A stretch of DNA of 51,861 bases from an uncultured Bacteroidales bacterium (GCA_903915465.1 CAIWTA010000144.1:1-51861); one strand, 5' to 3'. Positions 1 to 9,187 are shown, counted from the first letter of the stretch. Made by a program: numbers and translations. The notes: generated from the sequence alone by a model not told the origin.

Positions 1-3000
1 GTAATTCTCAGGAGTTGGTTGGAGGGAGGATTGGAAAGAGTCCGCGTAACGGTTCTGTCAACGGTTTCCATAGTGTTCTGATTGACAGATTTTACCTTGT
101 CTCCCACCACAATCTCCTCAATGTTTTTGAAGCTTCCATTGGAGAGGGTGATTTTAGTTCCTGCAACAAAACAGAAATAATAAGTTACCTGGTTTCCATA
201 AGCTGTCCCTGCGCTGTTGGTCGCATACGCTCTTACATAATTGGTATAATCTGGATCCAGTCCTGTGAGGGTACTTGTGAAGGTTCCTGTCCCTGTTCCA
301 TCTTCGGTATGACTGTTGCTGATTGTAGGTGGAGCTGTCGTACTCCAGCACACACCCCGAGCTGTAATAGTGCTCCCGCCATCGTCGGTCACATTGCCGC
401 CTGAGGATGCGGTGGTTGGGGTAATGGAAATTACCGTGTTGGTGGTAACGGTTGGAAGCAGGTCTCTGACGCAGCGGGCGGGGAAGCCGCACGCCTTGTT
501 GGTGCTGCCCATGTAGCTGCTCCCACTGCTGAAGTACAGCATCCCGCCGGTAATGTTAGCGCTCTGCGTACTACTCCAGTAGTAGCCGTTATTGCCGCGA
601 TCTTCCAGTGAACCATCGCTGCCGTTCAGGTACCCGGCAGCATGGATTTTTAAAACTGATGCATAAGTGTCATTATAATTGCTCCATGAAACGTCTGCCG
701 CAGTCCATTCGGTATTGGTCGGGATACGCCATCCTGTACCAAGTTCTATAGAACAGGGATCGTTTACAGCGGTCCAATCCGATAGTTCACTGATGCTGGT
801 GATCGTCCATGCAGGAGTTAGTAATGTAGTATTGGTGGCACCAGTATGCTTATATCCTTGTTTCCTGTTAAACTGCCAGTACCAACCGACCGACGCTTCG
901 GTGGCATCGGTAGCAGCGGTTGCCTGCTGGCTGGCGCCCAGGTTCCGTGTAATGGCGCATTTAGTTCCGCCGAAAAGCGTTGTTGAAACTGTGCCGTAGG
1001 TTACCGTTTTATCAACCGGGGCTACTCCGCCGGAGGTTACATGGTTAACAGTAATCGATGTGCCGCAGGTAGAGGCAGAAAACGACCGCACAGCACGGAC
1101 ATAGTAGGGAGTGGTTTTTATATTGAAGTTGGCGTAAGGGTTGCCAGCAGCGAAGTTATGGTTATACGCAGCGGTACTTACGTACTCGGAGGAACTCCAA
1201 TAGTGTACAGAGGAAAAACCGCCAATTGTTACTTGGTTAATGTAAAGTTTGTTTAATTCATCGTTGCTTGGTAAATACCAGTCGCTGTAAACACCAGTGC
1301 CGGTTTCCGTATTTACATAATCATCGCAAACTTTAGCTGCCCCGCCTGTATAACCGGTTTGTGCTTTCATAAAGTTTGTGTTTGCCTGACCTGTTCCGAT
1401 AATTAGTGAAGTATTCCCATTTAGTGTAGTTTGTGTAGCACCACCCGTTATCCAGGCTACTCCCGTGCTTTGGTCGGAAATGGCGGCTATCAATCCTTTT
1501 TGCATGCCAGCATTATACCCGGGGTCGCTGGGTTGTAAAATGTAGGCAACGATACCTCCTTCGTATAGGTCGCCAATGGCCAATGGCACCGAACGAACCG
1601 CACGAAAGCCGTATTTGAGGCTCGTAAGTTGGTCTGTTACTGCGGCGGAGGATCGATCGGAAACACGCATGCTTGTCGCAACATTGAACCAATTTCCACC
1701 TCTTAAACCTGACCCGCTGGCGCCGGTAACCTCACCGCCGGTAATCCCCGGCCAGGCTGTAACATCTGCATGACCGCTTGCGCTCAAGACGCCATCGCCA
1801 TGAACTCCTGTAAAGTTTCTGCCATCAGCGTTGCCAACAGTTACAGTGCGTTCCCAAAGGTTGCCGCTCATCTCCATGATGCCATAATAAGTATCGCCTG
1901 CCTGTGCACGACTGGTGCTTCCTGCTGCAAATACACCAACCCGCATCGGGCCTTGCACGTTTGTTTGATTGCTGAAAACAGCATTGGCACCTGAAGTACT
2001 GGTGGTTTCGCTATTAGCGCTTCCGTTGGTAATGTTATTGGCTGCGGTTGCGGTTGTATTGCCCCAGGCATATTCGCCGGCAACCGGTGTTGCTGTTCCC
2101 CGGCAGGCTTTTTCATACTCAAGCTCGGTAATCGGGCGTAAACCCGCCCAGTCGCTGTAAGCTGCCCCATCCATCCAGCTAAGGTAGTTGCAGGCTATGT
2201 AAGGATTGGTGGTACTGTAAACTCCGCCTGATACTGAAATGCCGTACCTGTTTCCGGTATTTGCTGCTGAATAACGATTAGCGGCTTGAGAGGAGGTGAG
2301 GGTGTTCAAGAAATCAACATACTGCTGCTGGCTGATTTCGTATTTCATGCTGTAGAAGGCGTTGTAACCGGTAGGAAATCCCGAGGCAAGAGTGGCTGTC
2401 GCAGTTCCGGTTAAATCCCAACTTCCTGTTGCCGATAGATTTGCCGAGTACGAACTAGCGTTGTTGCCCTGAAGGCTTGACAACGCCACTCCGATAGTGT
2501 AACTGGTATAAGGGCTTGCAACACTATTTGCATGACAAAAAGTAGAAGTGCTGCTTCCATCTCCAACAGTAAAACTTCCTGCAGGCACATACACCATTTC
2601 GACCGCAAAAGCCTGTATTTCTACAACATCATTATCGGCAACGCCATTAGCGCCATAGTTCCAGCGGAGTTGCACGCCGGTTTGGGTAAATGTGCCGGTA
2701 CCATTGGCAGAGCGGTATATAAAAGCGCCTAAGCCAGGATTGGTAGTGGCGTTAAATGCCGAGACGGGGGTGAGCAAACCCGGGGTGATTGTACTTCCTG
2801 ATGGCGCTGTATGGCCGGTTTCGTCCAGCCAGGCATGGTGCCATGCTCCACCGGCTACACGATACTTTACAAATACCCAGGCAGCATCCCAGTTACCCGG
2901 GGCCGAAGATGCCCTCCAGGAGTTATCCCATGAAATGTCGAACTGCACCATTATGTACTGACCGCCGGTGTTCTTGCCGGTAAGTGCCAGGTTGCTGATG

Positions 3001-3068
3001 GCGATGTTGTTGGCGCTGAGCGTGGCAGTCAGTACCATTGCAGATAAAATTGCAAGAATCTTTTTCAT
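1..3068 (-). CDS. Secreted SUMF1/FISUMP protein with Hint domain, 3' end off window
   Basis: The minus frame is open from ATG at 3068 to the left edge (1022 codons), so the C-terminus is missing. A signal peptide (MKKILAILSAMVLTATLSA) comes first. About residues 155-495 form a SUMF1/formylglycine-generating-enzyme-like domain (MVYVPAGSF at its start, GLRGGNW and GFRAVRS at its end). Its C-terminal part shows no cysteine pair, so FGE catalysis is unlikely. Residues 495-690 resemble DUF1566 (WYLPSNDEL, YWSSSEY). Residues 700-866 match the FISUMP domain (CAITRNLGA, GWRIPTNTEW). A fibronectin-like stretch follows. At Cys966 a Hint (hedgehog/intein) start appears: CFVAGTKI, then NIEEIVVGDKV. The Hint module may self-process or anchor the protein, but its catalytic C-terminal half lies outside the window. 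Domain calls are by motif only; the secreted location is well supported. Confidence 0.85.
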   Translation of the reverse strand, partial: MKKILAILSAMVLTATLSANNIAISNLALTGKNTGGQYIMVQFDISWDNSWRASSAPGNWDAAWVFVKYRVAGGAWHHAWLDETGHTAPSGSTITPGLLTPVSAFNATTNPGLGAFIYRSANGTGTFTQTGVQLRWNYGANGVADNDVVEIQAFAVEMVYVPAGSFTVGDGSSTSTFCHANSVASPYTSYTIGVALSSLQGNNASSYSANLSATGSWDLTGTATATLASGFPTGYNAFYSMKYEISQQQYVDFLNTLTSSQAANRYSAANTGNRYGISVSGGVYSTTNPYIACNYLSWMDGAAYSDWAGLRPITELEYEKACRGTATPVAGEYAWGNTTATAANNITNGSANSETTSTSGANAVFSNQTNVQGPMRVGVFAAGSTSRAQAGDTYYGIMEMSGNLWERTVTVGNADGRNFTGVHGDGVLSASGHADVTAWPGITGGEVTGASGSGLRGGNWFNVATSMRVSDRSSAAVTDQLTSLKYGFRAVRSVPLAIGDLYEGGIVAYILQPSDPGYNAGMQKGLIAAISDQSTGVAWITGGATQTTLNGNTSLIIGTGQANTNFMKAQTGYTGGAAKVCDDYVNTETGTGVYSDWYLPSNDELNKLYINQVTIGGFSSVHYWSSSEYVSTAAYNHNFAAGNPYANFNIKTTPYYVRAVRSFSASTCGTSITVNHVTSGGVAPVDKTVTYGTVSTTLFGGTKCAITRNLGASQQATAATDATEASVGWYWQFNRKQGYKHTGATNTTLLTPAWTITSISELSDWTAVNDPCSIELGTGWRIPTNTEWTAADVSWSNYNDTYASVLKIHAAGYLNGSDGSLEDRGNNGYYWSSTQSANITGGMLYFSSGSSYMGSTNKACGFPARCVRDLLPTVTTNTVISITPTTASSGGNVTDDGGSTITARGVCWSTTAPPTISNSHTEDGTGTGTFTSTLTGLDPDYTNYVRAYATNSAGTAYGNQVTYYFCFVAGTKITLSNGSFKNIEEIVVGDKVKSVNQNTMETVDRTVTRTLSNPPSNQLLRI

Positions 3069-3543
3069 TCGGATATGGTTTTTTGGAATGTATCGGGAGA
3101 AAATCTCCGGAGAGTATAAATCCTGTTGATTTGCATGTAAACATAAGCAGTACACTAAGGGGTGTTCACCATCCGCTTTCAGCGAATTGTTTGGCTTTGC
3201 CTCGTGTGAGTGCTTAGCTTGTTAACTTAATAACAAAAAGTATTCCACGGCTTCCATTGAGACTAAATTCGATGAATAAAACGTATCATCGGATATCAAT
3301 TTTGTCATGAATTAAAGCCTGAAAAACTGCAATATCCTGAATATTTCTTGCGTCCCAAACAGCACGTAATCTAATAACACCAGCCTGATCCGGATACTGA
3401 TATCCCCGTCATAAAAGTATTTTCAATCGTTTGAATCAAAGCCCTTGCAGAATTCTGATTCCATGTGACCCGAAAATTTTTTTGGAGATATTTGTGTACG
3501 CGGAAATAAAGTAAGTGCGTGATTATTGGTACGCATATCCGCA
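3069..3543. other. Gene-free stretch between divergently read-out genes
   Basis: This 475-base stretch lies upstream of the SUMF1/FISUMP gene and downstream of the GT39 gene. I see no tRNA, repeat element or convincing coding frame. A perfect TAnnTTTG promoter for the gene at 3068 was not found. A minus-strand open run of about 40 codons near 3300-3420 has no start codon and no recognisable motif. Confidence 0.5.
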
Positions 3544-5235
3544 TCAGTAAATTTCCATCATTTGATAATTCATATTTCTGGATGCAGGAAACCAACCGGT
3601 AGAAACAGAAACCCCAAAGTAATAGTTTCCAGGCCGGGAAGGAGTATCGAAACGAATGCTTGTATCCCTCACTGTTCCGGTAAGTACCATATTTGTGATA
3701 TCGGTTGAACGCACCATCTGGGCAACATATTTGTCTTTATAGTGCAAATGGTAAACCAGCCATGAAGGCATTTGCTTATTTTCATTGAACCTCACAGTAT
3801 CCTTATACGGATTGATAATAGTTACCGGTAATATGATACTTGAATTGGCAGGAAAACGGAATTTCTTTATTTTAAACCTAAGTCCGAGCTTGTAATGCGA
3901 TCTGAAATTATCACAAAAACCGTAGTATGTGATGATGTTATTGCTGGTCACAAAAGCTTTTTTCTCCGGAAGCCACCGCCAGGGTGAAAAATCAACTACC
4001 ATGATTTCCTTACCCTGGATGCTTTTCTCAATATCGCTCCAGTAATAATACTGCGTTCTGTGCCCTGAGAAATCATCCATTGTGTATGCCGGCTTTCCTG
4101 TATAAAAAATGTACTTTGAGGCTCTCTGGTAGGAGTTTAAAAAGAGTACAGGTCTGCCGCCTGATTTTTTCTCCAATTCCTTCGACCATTCCCTCCAGCC
4201 GTAAAGCTCAGATAGGTTTACCTTGTCGCGTGATAATTTTAAATAATCATACATCAAGTAAACTCTGAATGCAAGTAAAATAGCAATGCTGATGACTGCT
4301 ACAGGAATGATCCATTTCCTGAGTTTTATTTTTCCTGCGGATGTCCGGTAGGCCATGATCAGAATCGGTACGAAGGCCGGAACGGTCCAGTTTGGCTCAA
4401 CCTTTCCGCGGAAAGTATAGACCATAAAAAACAGTATGATCCCGACGGCCGTGACCTTGAGGCTTCTGTCGAAAATGTCTTTTGGTTTAAATACGATCAT
4501 GGCCCAAAAAAACACAAATGCCATCAAAAGTCCGTAAATGCCGAACTGACCCACGAAGTACTCGCCAAAATACTGAAGGTACTTGAACTGCTCAAAATTC
4601 CGTTCTATAAGATGGTAGTATATTGTCGGATGATCGTTTCTGAAAGACCACAGAATATGAGGTATCATTAAAATGATCCAGCTAAGTATGGCAATGTAAA
4701 ATGAGCGGCTTCTCAGAAGCCTGAAGTTCGACATAATCGTGAAGAATATCACAAGTATTCCGTTGTATTTGCTGTAAATCATGGCAGCCATAACCATACC
4801 CCAAATCACGGACAGCAGGATGCTGTCGTTTTCCAGTAGTTTTTTATAGATCAGGAAATACAGAATTGTGAAAAAAAGCAACGCAACATCCGGGGCAGCC
4901 ATAAATCCCCCCACCTGGGCGATCAGGGTGGTGAATGCCAGGGCTGCGAAGAGTACAGGATCTTTAACCCCGGCAAGCCGGGAAAGCAGGAAGAGCGAGA
5001 GTGTATTGATGATCACAAAGAAAAATCTGACACCGAATTCGTTGTGGAACAGTGTATATCCAGCCCTGATCAGAATACCAACCATGGGAGGATGCTCGTA
5101 ATACCCCCAGGCAAGCTTCTGTCCGTACATCCAGAACAATGCCTCATCATCGAATAACCCCGTAAATGCCGCCTGGATGAAATTGATAACCATCCAGGCG
5201 AGAAGGATGTACAACAGTAAATGTTTTTTTTTCAT
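3544..5235 (-). CDS. GT39 family (PMT/ArnT-like) membrane glycosyltransferase
   Basis: A polytopic inner-membrane glycosyltransferase that should move a sugar from a polyprenyl-phosphate donor onto lipid A, a glycan or a protein on the periplasmic side. The N-terminus has a transmembrane helix followed by FDDEALFWMYGQKLAWGYYE and HPPMV, the acidic first-loop motif of the PMT/ArnT superfamily. About ten hydrophobic helices follow, then a soluble C-terminal domain of about 200 residues. Its size (563 aa) is close to ArnT. The frame also offers a GTG at 5277, six bases from the preceding stop, but ATG at 5235 precedes the hydrophobic start (MKKKHLLLYI) and is preferred. It is the last gene of a three-gene unit with a polyprenyl-phosphate sugar synthase and an aminotransferase, which suggests an amino-sugar donor. 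The acceptor is unknown. Confidence 0.85.
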   Translation of the reverse strand: MKKKHLLLYILLAWMVINFIQAAFTGLFDDEALFWMYGQKLAWGYYEHPPMVGILIRAGYTLFHNEFGVRFFFVIINTLSLFLLSRLAGVKDPVLFAALAFTTLIAQVGGFMAAPDVALLFFTILYFLIYKKLLENDSILLSVIWGMVMAAMIYSKYNGILVIFFTIMSNFRLLRSRSFYIAILSWIILMIPHILWSFRNDHPTIYYHLIERNFEQFKYLQYFGEYFVGQFGIYGLLMAFVFFWAMIVFKPKDIFDRSLKVTAVGIILFFMVYTFRGKVEPNWTVPAFVPILIMAYRTSAGKIKLRKWIIPVAVISIAILLAFRVYLMYDYLKLSRDKVNLSELYGWREWSKELEKKSGGRPVLFLNSYQRASKYIFYTGKPAYTMDDFSGHRTQYYYWSDIEKSIQGKEIMVVDFSPWRWLPEKKAFVTSNNIITYYGFCDNFRSHYKLGLRFKIKKFRFPANSSIILPVTIINPYKDTVRFNENKQMPSWLVYHLHYKDKYVAQMVRSTDITNMVLTGTVRDTSIRFDTPSRPGNYYFGVSVSTGWFPASRNMNYQMMEIY

Positions 5236-5283
5236 CAATTCATCTTTTGCGTTCTTTGCGAATGCAGGAAGATTCACGGTACA

Positions 5284-5997
5284 TCAGGTGTATTTAAGTT
5301 TCCCGAACCGAATTTTGAAAACTGTAACCGAATAGCGCACGAGCTCCTTTTTCAGGTTTGTTTTTGAGAGGCCACCTTTACGGTCTTCGTAAAAAACAGG
5401 AATCTCCAGAATGATTTTTTTCCGTTTTTGCATCACGTACAGGAACCTGATGAAGTAGTCGCCATAGCCATAAAAAATAGCCTCCGGCCGGATCCCATCA
5501 AGGATTGATTTATTGAATGCAAAAAAGCCGCTCAGGTTATCGGTGGTTCTGACTCCGAGTGTATAGTGAATAAATTTGTTAAACAGTTTGCTGCCGAAAT
5601 ACCTTAGCCGCGATGTCTCCATGCCTCCTCCGATTACATAGCGCGAACCTACCGCGATATCAAAATATCCCGTGATCTTGATAAGAAGCGGAATAAGTTT
5701 TGGCGGATGGTTGAAGTCGGTATCCATAACAACCAGGATGTCGCCGGTTGAATTCCTTATTCCGTGAAGGATCGCCGAAGCGAGTCCCTTCTCGTTCAAG
5801 CGGAGAATAGGCACAATGCACGGGTCGTTTCCAAAAGCATCCACAATCAACTGGTAAGTTCCGTCTTTGCTGTTGTCGTCAACAATAACGATCTCGTAAT
5901 CGAGCAGTTCATGCGAAAGTATTTCTGATATTTCCCGGATGAGAAGCAGGATCGATTCCTTTTCGTTATAGGTAGGAAGGATAACAGATACTTTCAT
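5284..5997 (-). CDS. Polyprenyl-phosphate sugar synthase-like GT2 (DPM1-like)
   Basis: A GT-A fold family 2 glycosyltransferase resembling dolichol/polyprenol-phosphate mannose synthase. The 237-aa size and lack of membrane helices fit soluble DPM1 rather than the longer, membrane-anchored ArnC. Visible motifs are SVILPTYNEKES at the N-terminus, VIVDDNSKDGT for nucleotide binding, and VVMDTDFNHPP carrying the DxD-type metal site. NLSGFFAFNK and the GYGDYF region are also typical. It should charge a polyprenyl phosphate on the cytoplasmic face, making the lipid-linked donor used by the downstream GT39. Its ATG overlaps the aminotransferase stop by four bases (ATGA), indicating translational coupling. 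The sugar is not determined by the sequence; the upstream DegT enzyme suggests a 4-amino sugar. Confidence 0.85.
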   Translation of the reverse strand: MKVSVILPTYNEKESILLLIREISEILSHELLDYEIVIVDDNSKDGTYQLIVDAFGNDPCIVPILRLNEKGLASAILHGIRNSTGDILVVMDTDFNHPPKLIPLLIKITGYFDIAVGSRYVIGGGMETSRLRYFGSKLFNKFIHYTLGVRTTDNLSGFFAFNKSILDGIRPEAIFYGYGDYFIRFLYVMQKRKKIILEIPVFYEDRKGGLSKTNLKKELVRYSVTVFKIRFGKLKYT

Positions 5998-7118
5998 ACG
6001 ATGACTTTATTTAAGCATTCCAGAAGTGAAGAGGAGATGAACCCGATGTCGGTGTCGGTGAGCCCGACGTAGGTAGGGAGGCTGATGCCCTCCTGAGCAA
6101 TTTTCAGGGAATTGTGCAGTTCGCCACGCGTAAATTTCAGATCCTGGTAAAACGACATCATGCTGATGGGGTAAAATATCGGTCTGGAATCAATGCCGGC
6201 TTCCTTCAGCAGAGCAATCACCTCGTTGCGGCCGTCGAAGGTCATGCCTGTCAGCCGGAGGGTAAACATCCAGTTCACATTGCGCTGTTTGTTCACTTCC
6301 TGGAGATTGATTCCCGGATGATGGCTGAGTGCCTGGCAATATGTGCGGTAAATTGCATCCCGGGCGGCAATCAGGTTGTCGACCTGCTCCAGTTGAGCCA
6401 CTCCCAGCGCGGCCTGAATGTTGGTCATGCGGTAGTTGAAACCCAAATCGTCGTACCAGTATTTTTTTGCCCGGTTCATGCCATGATCGCGCAACAACAG
6501 CATGCGTTCAGCCAGGGCGTCATCGTTGGTGATGCACATCCCACCTTCACCGGTGGTAATAATTTTGTTTCCGAAAAAACTAAAGCAGCTGATGTGGCCG
6601 AAGGTCCCGGTTTTTTTACCATTGTATTCGGCTCCGAGTGCCTCCGCGCAATCCTCTATTACGAGCAGATTGTGTTGTTTTGCGATCTTCATGATCTCTC
6701 CCATGGCTGCCGGATTGCCATAAAGATGAACAGGAATGATGGCTTTAGTGCGCGACGACAAGGATTGCCGTATCGCATCCGGACTGATATTCCAGTCGCC
6801 GGGCGATACATCTGTAAGGATTGGTGTGGCCTGGCAGTAACGTACACTGTTGGCTGTGGCAATGAAGGTGAGATCCGGAACGATCACTTCATCACCTTCT
6901 TCAATGCCTGCAGCAGCAAGCGCCAGGTGGAGGGCGATGGTTCCGTTGTGGGTGGCCACCGCATGTTTAACCCCATGATAGGCAGCGAAGGCTTTCTCGA
7001 AAGTTTCTATATATCGTCCGATGGAACTAACCCATCCGGAATCGAAGGCATCCAGAACATATTTCCGTTCGTTGCCGAGGAACGTGGGTTGTGCAATGTT
7101 GATCTGCTTTATGGCCAT
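5994..7118 (-). CDS. DegT/DnrJ/EryC1/StrS sugar aminotransferase (perosamine synthase-like)
   Basis: A PLP-dependent aminotransferase acting on a nucleotide-linked 4-keto sugar, with glutamate as the usual amino donor. At 374 aa it has normal family length. The PLP lysine is Lys185 in FGNKIITTGEGG. VIEDCAEALGAEY holds the cofactor-ring aspartate, and GDEVIVPDLTFIATANSV is the classical N-terminal block. The segment GFNYRMTNIQAALGVAQLE is especially like GDP-perosamine synthases (RfbE/Per) and related VioA/ArnB enzymes. It starts the minus-strand operon with the DPM1-like and GT39 genes, so its product probably goes onto a polyprenyl carrier. The exact substrate, GDP-4-keto-6-deoxymannose or a UDP/dTDP sugar, cannot be fixed from motifs. 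Family assignment is firm. Confidence 0.9.
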   Translation of the reverse strand: MAIKQINIAQPTFLGNERKYVLDAFDSGWVSSIGRYIETFEKAFAAYHGVKHAVATHNGTIALHLALAAAGIEEGDEVIVPDLTFIATANSVRYCQATPILTDVSPGDWNISPDAIRQSLSSRTKAIIPVHLYGNPAAMGEIMKIAKQHNLLVIEDCAEALGAEYNGKKTGTFGHISCFSFFGNKIITTGEGGMCITNDDALAERMLLLRDHGMNRAKKYWYDDLGFNYRMTNIQAALGVAQLEQVDNLIAARDAIYRTYCQALSHHPGINLQEVNKQRNVNWMFTLRLTGMTFDGRNEVIALLKEAGIDSRPIFYPISMMSFYQDLKFTRGELHNSLKIAQEGISLPTYVGLTDTDIGFISSSLLECLNKVIV

Positions 7119-7595
7119 CTACTCAATTTTTGTTGGAATGGCTAAGCTATCACAAAAAACCGTATTGTCGATTGGTTATTTGATTTTTTGGCTCATTTTT
7201 GAAAAAAATCCGCAGAGGTCAGTTGCTCTGAAGTCGCCTGAACAAAATCAGTTTTTCAAATTTTTCGAGGCCCGATCTTGAGTCCACTCTGAAAAGTATA
7301 TATCCATGAAAGGTGTTGGGCTAAAGCCATATCTTTTAACGACTTGCCTAACCCCGACCTTAAGGTCGGGGTTATTGATAACCAATACGTTACTGGACTT
7401 TAGTCCAAAATATAATTCTTTTCGGAGTGGGCTAAACGTTAGGATAACTTACAAGATGTTCCCCGGTGGCGGGAGATCGAACCTCGCAATCTGAGCCGGG
7501 TATGTTTGAAAATAAATGAAAGGAGTTTTTTAGCCGACCCGAAATCATGTTCAATTTTGGGTTAGGATAAAGCAGGCCTTTGCCTTCAGTGGTGA
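7119..7595. other. Gene-free stretch with palindromic element
   Basis: This 477-base gap between the aminotransferase start and the hydrolase stop contains a complete palindromic element at 7284-7430. After it, about 7455-7500 contains a T-arm-like string (GATCGAACCTCGC) without a tRNA fold around it. The part 7119-7283 is the aminotransferase 5' region; no perfect TAnnTTTG site was found on the minus strand there. Confidence 0.5.
7284..7430. repeat. 147-bp palindromic MITE-like element, copy 1
   Basis: The ends are inverted repeats: CCACTCTGAAAAGTATA on the left and, read inward from the right, CCACTCCGAAAAGAATTATA. Inside are three hairpins: GGACTTTAGTCC, a 24-base palindrome with arm AACCCCGACCTT, and an arm related to GGGCTTTAGCCC. 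A second copy lies in inverse orientation at 26954-27104. There is no coding capacity. It behaves like a non-autonomous palindromic element (MITE or REP/BIME class); the mobilising enzyme is unknown. Confidence 0.8.
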
Positions 7596-8771
7596 TTAAT
7601 CCCTGACCAGCTTAAATATTCTGTTGCTGATCTTGCCCTCAACCTCCAGAAGATAAATCCCACAGGGAAAATTCGAAAAGTCAATGATCATCTTTTCATC
7701 ACCAATTGCATCAATTGCCTGCTTTTGGTAAATTAAATTTCCCGCTAAGGTGTGGATCTTAATCCCAAGAATCAGATCATTTCTAACCCTGGAATTTACA
7801 ATTACCTGGTCGTTTACCGGATTGGGAAAAACAAGAAATGACGCTTCTATAGGCGGGGCAGGATTCCCTGTTATGGTGCAGGATTTCAAATATGTGATGC
7901 GGGTAGAGGATTCCAGGGTGTCATTAAAGACTATCCAGGATGAAGCATCTTTTTTCAGGTAATAATTAAGAAAAGGGAGCAGCAAATCAAGTGTTATTCC
8001 ATGCTGCTCCTCCCGTGTGATAGTGAAAGTTTGCTGGCAGCCAACTTCACCGAGGGAACATTGAAAATTGTAATCTGCAAAGTAACAATGACCGCCACCT
8101 TTTATGTTTACAAAGAATTTGCAATCACTTGCGAGGGAATCGTACATGGGCACCTGGTTCTGTGCAGGCGGTGCAACGCAATCCTTTTCCGCAGCGAACA
8201 CCAGCGATGGCTGAGAGATCTGCTTCGCTGCATGGATAGCAGACGGAGTCGTTTCCGCAGCGGCGAACGTCACCATGGCCGTTGGAACCTGATTGTTCTC
8301 ACAGGCAAGGAAGGAAGCCCCTCCTCCCATCGAATGCCCCATAATGGCGGAAGTACTGTCAACATGACCAAAAAACGGGGAAGTTGTGGAATTCCCTTCG
8401 GTCTTCATCTGAATAATCAGGAATGCCAGGTCTTCCCCAAGCGCAAGATGATCAGGGGCAATCCCGCCTTCAGTTTTTGTAAATACCATGATGTATCCTC
8501 GCGGAACCAGCGAATCCTTCAAATAAAGATAGGAATCATATGCCATCAGGAATCCATGCCCAAACGAAATGACCGGAAACGCACCACTGGCAACGGGAAC
8601 ATTATTACCGGCGTCCGCACCCGGGTAATACAATTCGCAAGGTACTGAACGGTTATTCCGCATTGGATCCGTGAAATTCATTGTGCGGTGACCAATCGGG
8701 AACCCCTGGGAAACTAATGTGAGCGGAATAATGTTTAACAAACACAAGAAACAGGACAATATGATTTTCAT
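7596..8771 (-). CDS. Secreted PETase/cutinase-like alpha/beta hydrolase with T9SS sorting domain
   Basis: A signal peptide (MKIILSCFLCLLNIIPLTL) precedes an alpha/beta hydrolase of about 270 residues. The nucleophile is Ser147 in GHSMGGGAS. The acid is Asp197 in FAAEKDCVAPPAQNQ and the base is His228 in GGGHCYF. The order and wording (VISFGHGF, then VFAAEKD..AP..N..PMYDS, then GGGH) resemble dienelactone-hydrolase-like esterases and the polyester hydrolase/PETase group. Several cysteines suggest disulfides. The last 80 residues are a T9SS type A sorting domain (FLVFPNPVNDQVIV, GIYLLEVEG), so the enzyme should be exported and surface-attached or released. ATG at 8771 starts the signal peptide; the frame extends to a TTG at 8792. 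A lipid or plant-ester substrate is equally possible; polyester activity is inference. Confidence 0.85.
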   Translation of the reverse strand: MKIILSCFLCLLNIIPLTLVSQGFPIGHRTMNFTDPMRNNRSVPCELYYPGADAGNNVPVASGAFPVISFGHGFLMAYDSYLYLKDSLVPRGYIMVFTKTEGGIAPDHLALGEDLAFLIIQMKTEGNSTTSPFFGHVDSTSAIMGHSMGGGASFLACENNQVPTAMVTFAAAETTPSAIHAAKQISQPSLVFAAEKDCVAPPAQNQVPMYDSLASDCKFFVNIKGGGHCYFADYNFQCSLGEVGCQQTFTITREEQHGITLDLLLPFLNYYLKKDASSWIVFNDTLESSTRITYLKSCTITGNPAPPIEASFLVFPNPVNDQVIVNSRVRNDLILGIKIHTLAGNLIYQKQAIDAIGDEKMIIDFSNFPCGIYLLEVEGKISNRIFKLVRD

Positions 8772-8917
8772 ATTTCTAGGAATTTTCTTCAAAAATATAA
8801 CTTTTCAGAGGAGAAATGAAAACACTCCTCATTTTACCCTCTTTTTGGGGCACTTCCCCGCAACTTGCTGCCGGGAAGTTCATTAGTTATTCAGATTTTT
8901 TTATCGGCGACGATTAA

Positions 8918-9096
8918 GAGACTGTTTAAAATTCTTGTAATATTCAGTTGGTCTCCTTCGTGGTTCTTATTCGTTTCCGTTGTTCTACCTCCGGTTACAC
9001 CGGAGGTTATTAAAATAAAAGTCCTTCGGACTATTCTAAAATGAAAACCCTGAAAGGGGTGAATATCATAATAAACGAAATAAATTAAATTTAAAC
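8918..9096. repeat. Modular palindromic repeat cluster
   Basis: This block starts with GAGACTGTTTAAA and ends with AAATTTAAAC, a degenerate inverted end. In between are short hairpins: CCTCCGGTTACACCGGAGG, TCCTTCGGA and CCCTGAAAGGGG. The same modules in the same order recur at about 36520-36885, there interrupted by a MITE-like insertion and an extra hairpin. It has no coding capacity and lies between the divergent hydrolase gene and the gene at 9265. Confidence 0.75.
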
Positions 9097-9187
9097 AACA
9101 ATTAACCACCATGAACACAAAGAAGGCACAATGTTCACTAAAAAGAATTACGTTTTAATCGTGTTCCTTTCCTTGAAATAAAAACAC

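Noticed and set aside
3300-3420. Start-less open run of about 40 codons on the minus strand
   Set aside because: It has no start, no recognisable motif and stops at both ends close by; likely chance.
6114-7145. 343-codon open frame on the plus strand
   Set aside because: It is antisense to the well-supported DegT aminotransferase and shows no motif of its own.
7448-7510. tRNA-like string (GATCGAACCTCGC, T-arm-like on the minus strand)
   Set aside because: The T stem pairs poorly, and no acceptor, D or anticodon arms can be laid out around it.
8001-8648. 215-codon open frame on the plus strand
   Set aside because: It is antisense to the hydrolase gene, whose catalytic motifs establish the minus strand as coding.
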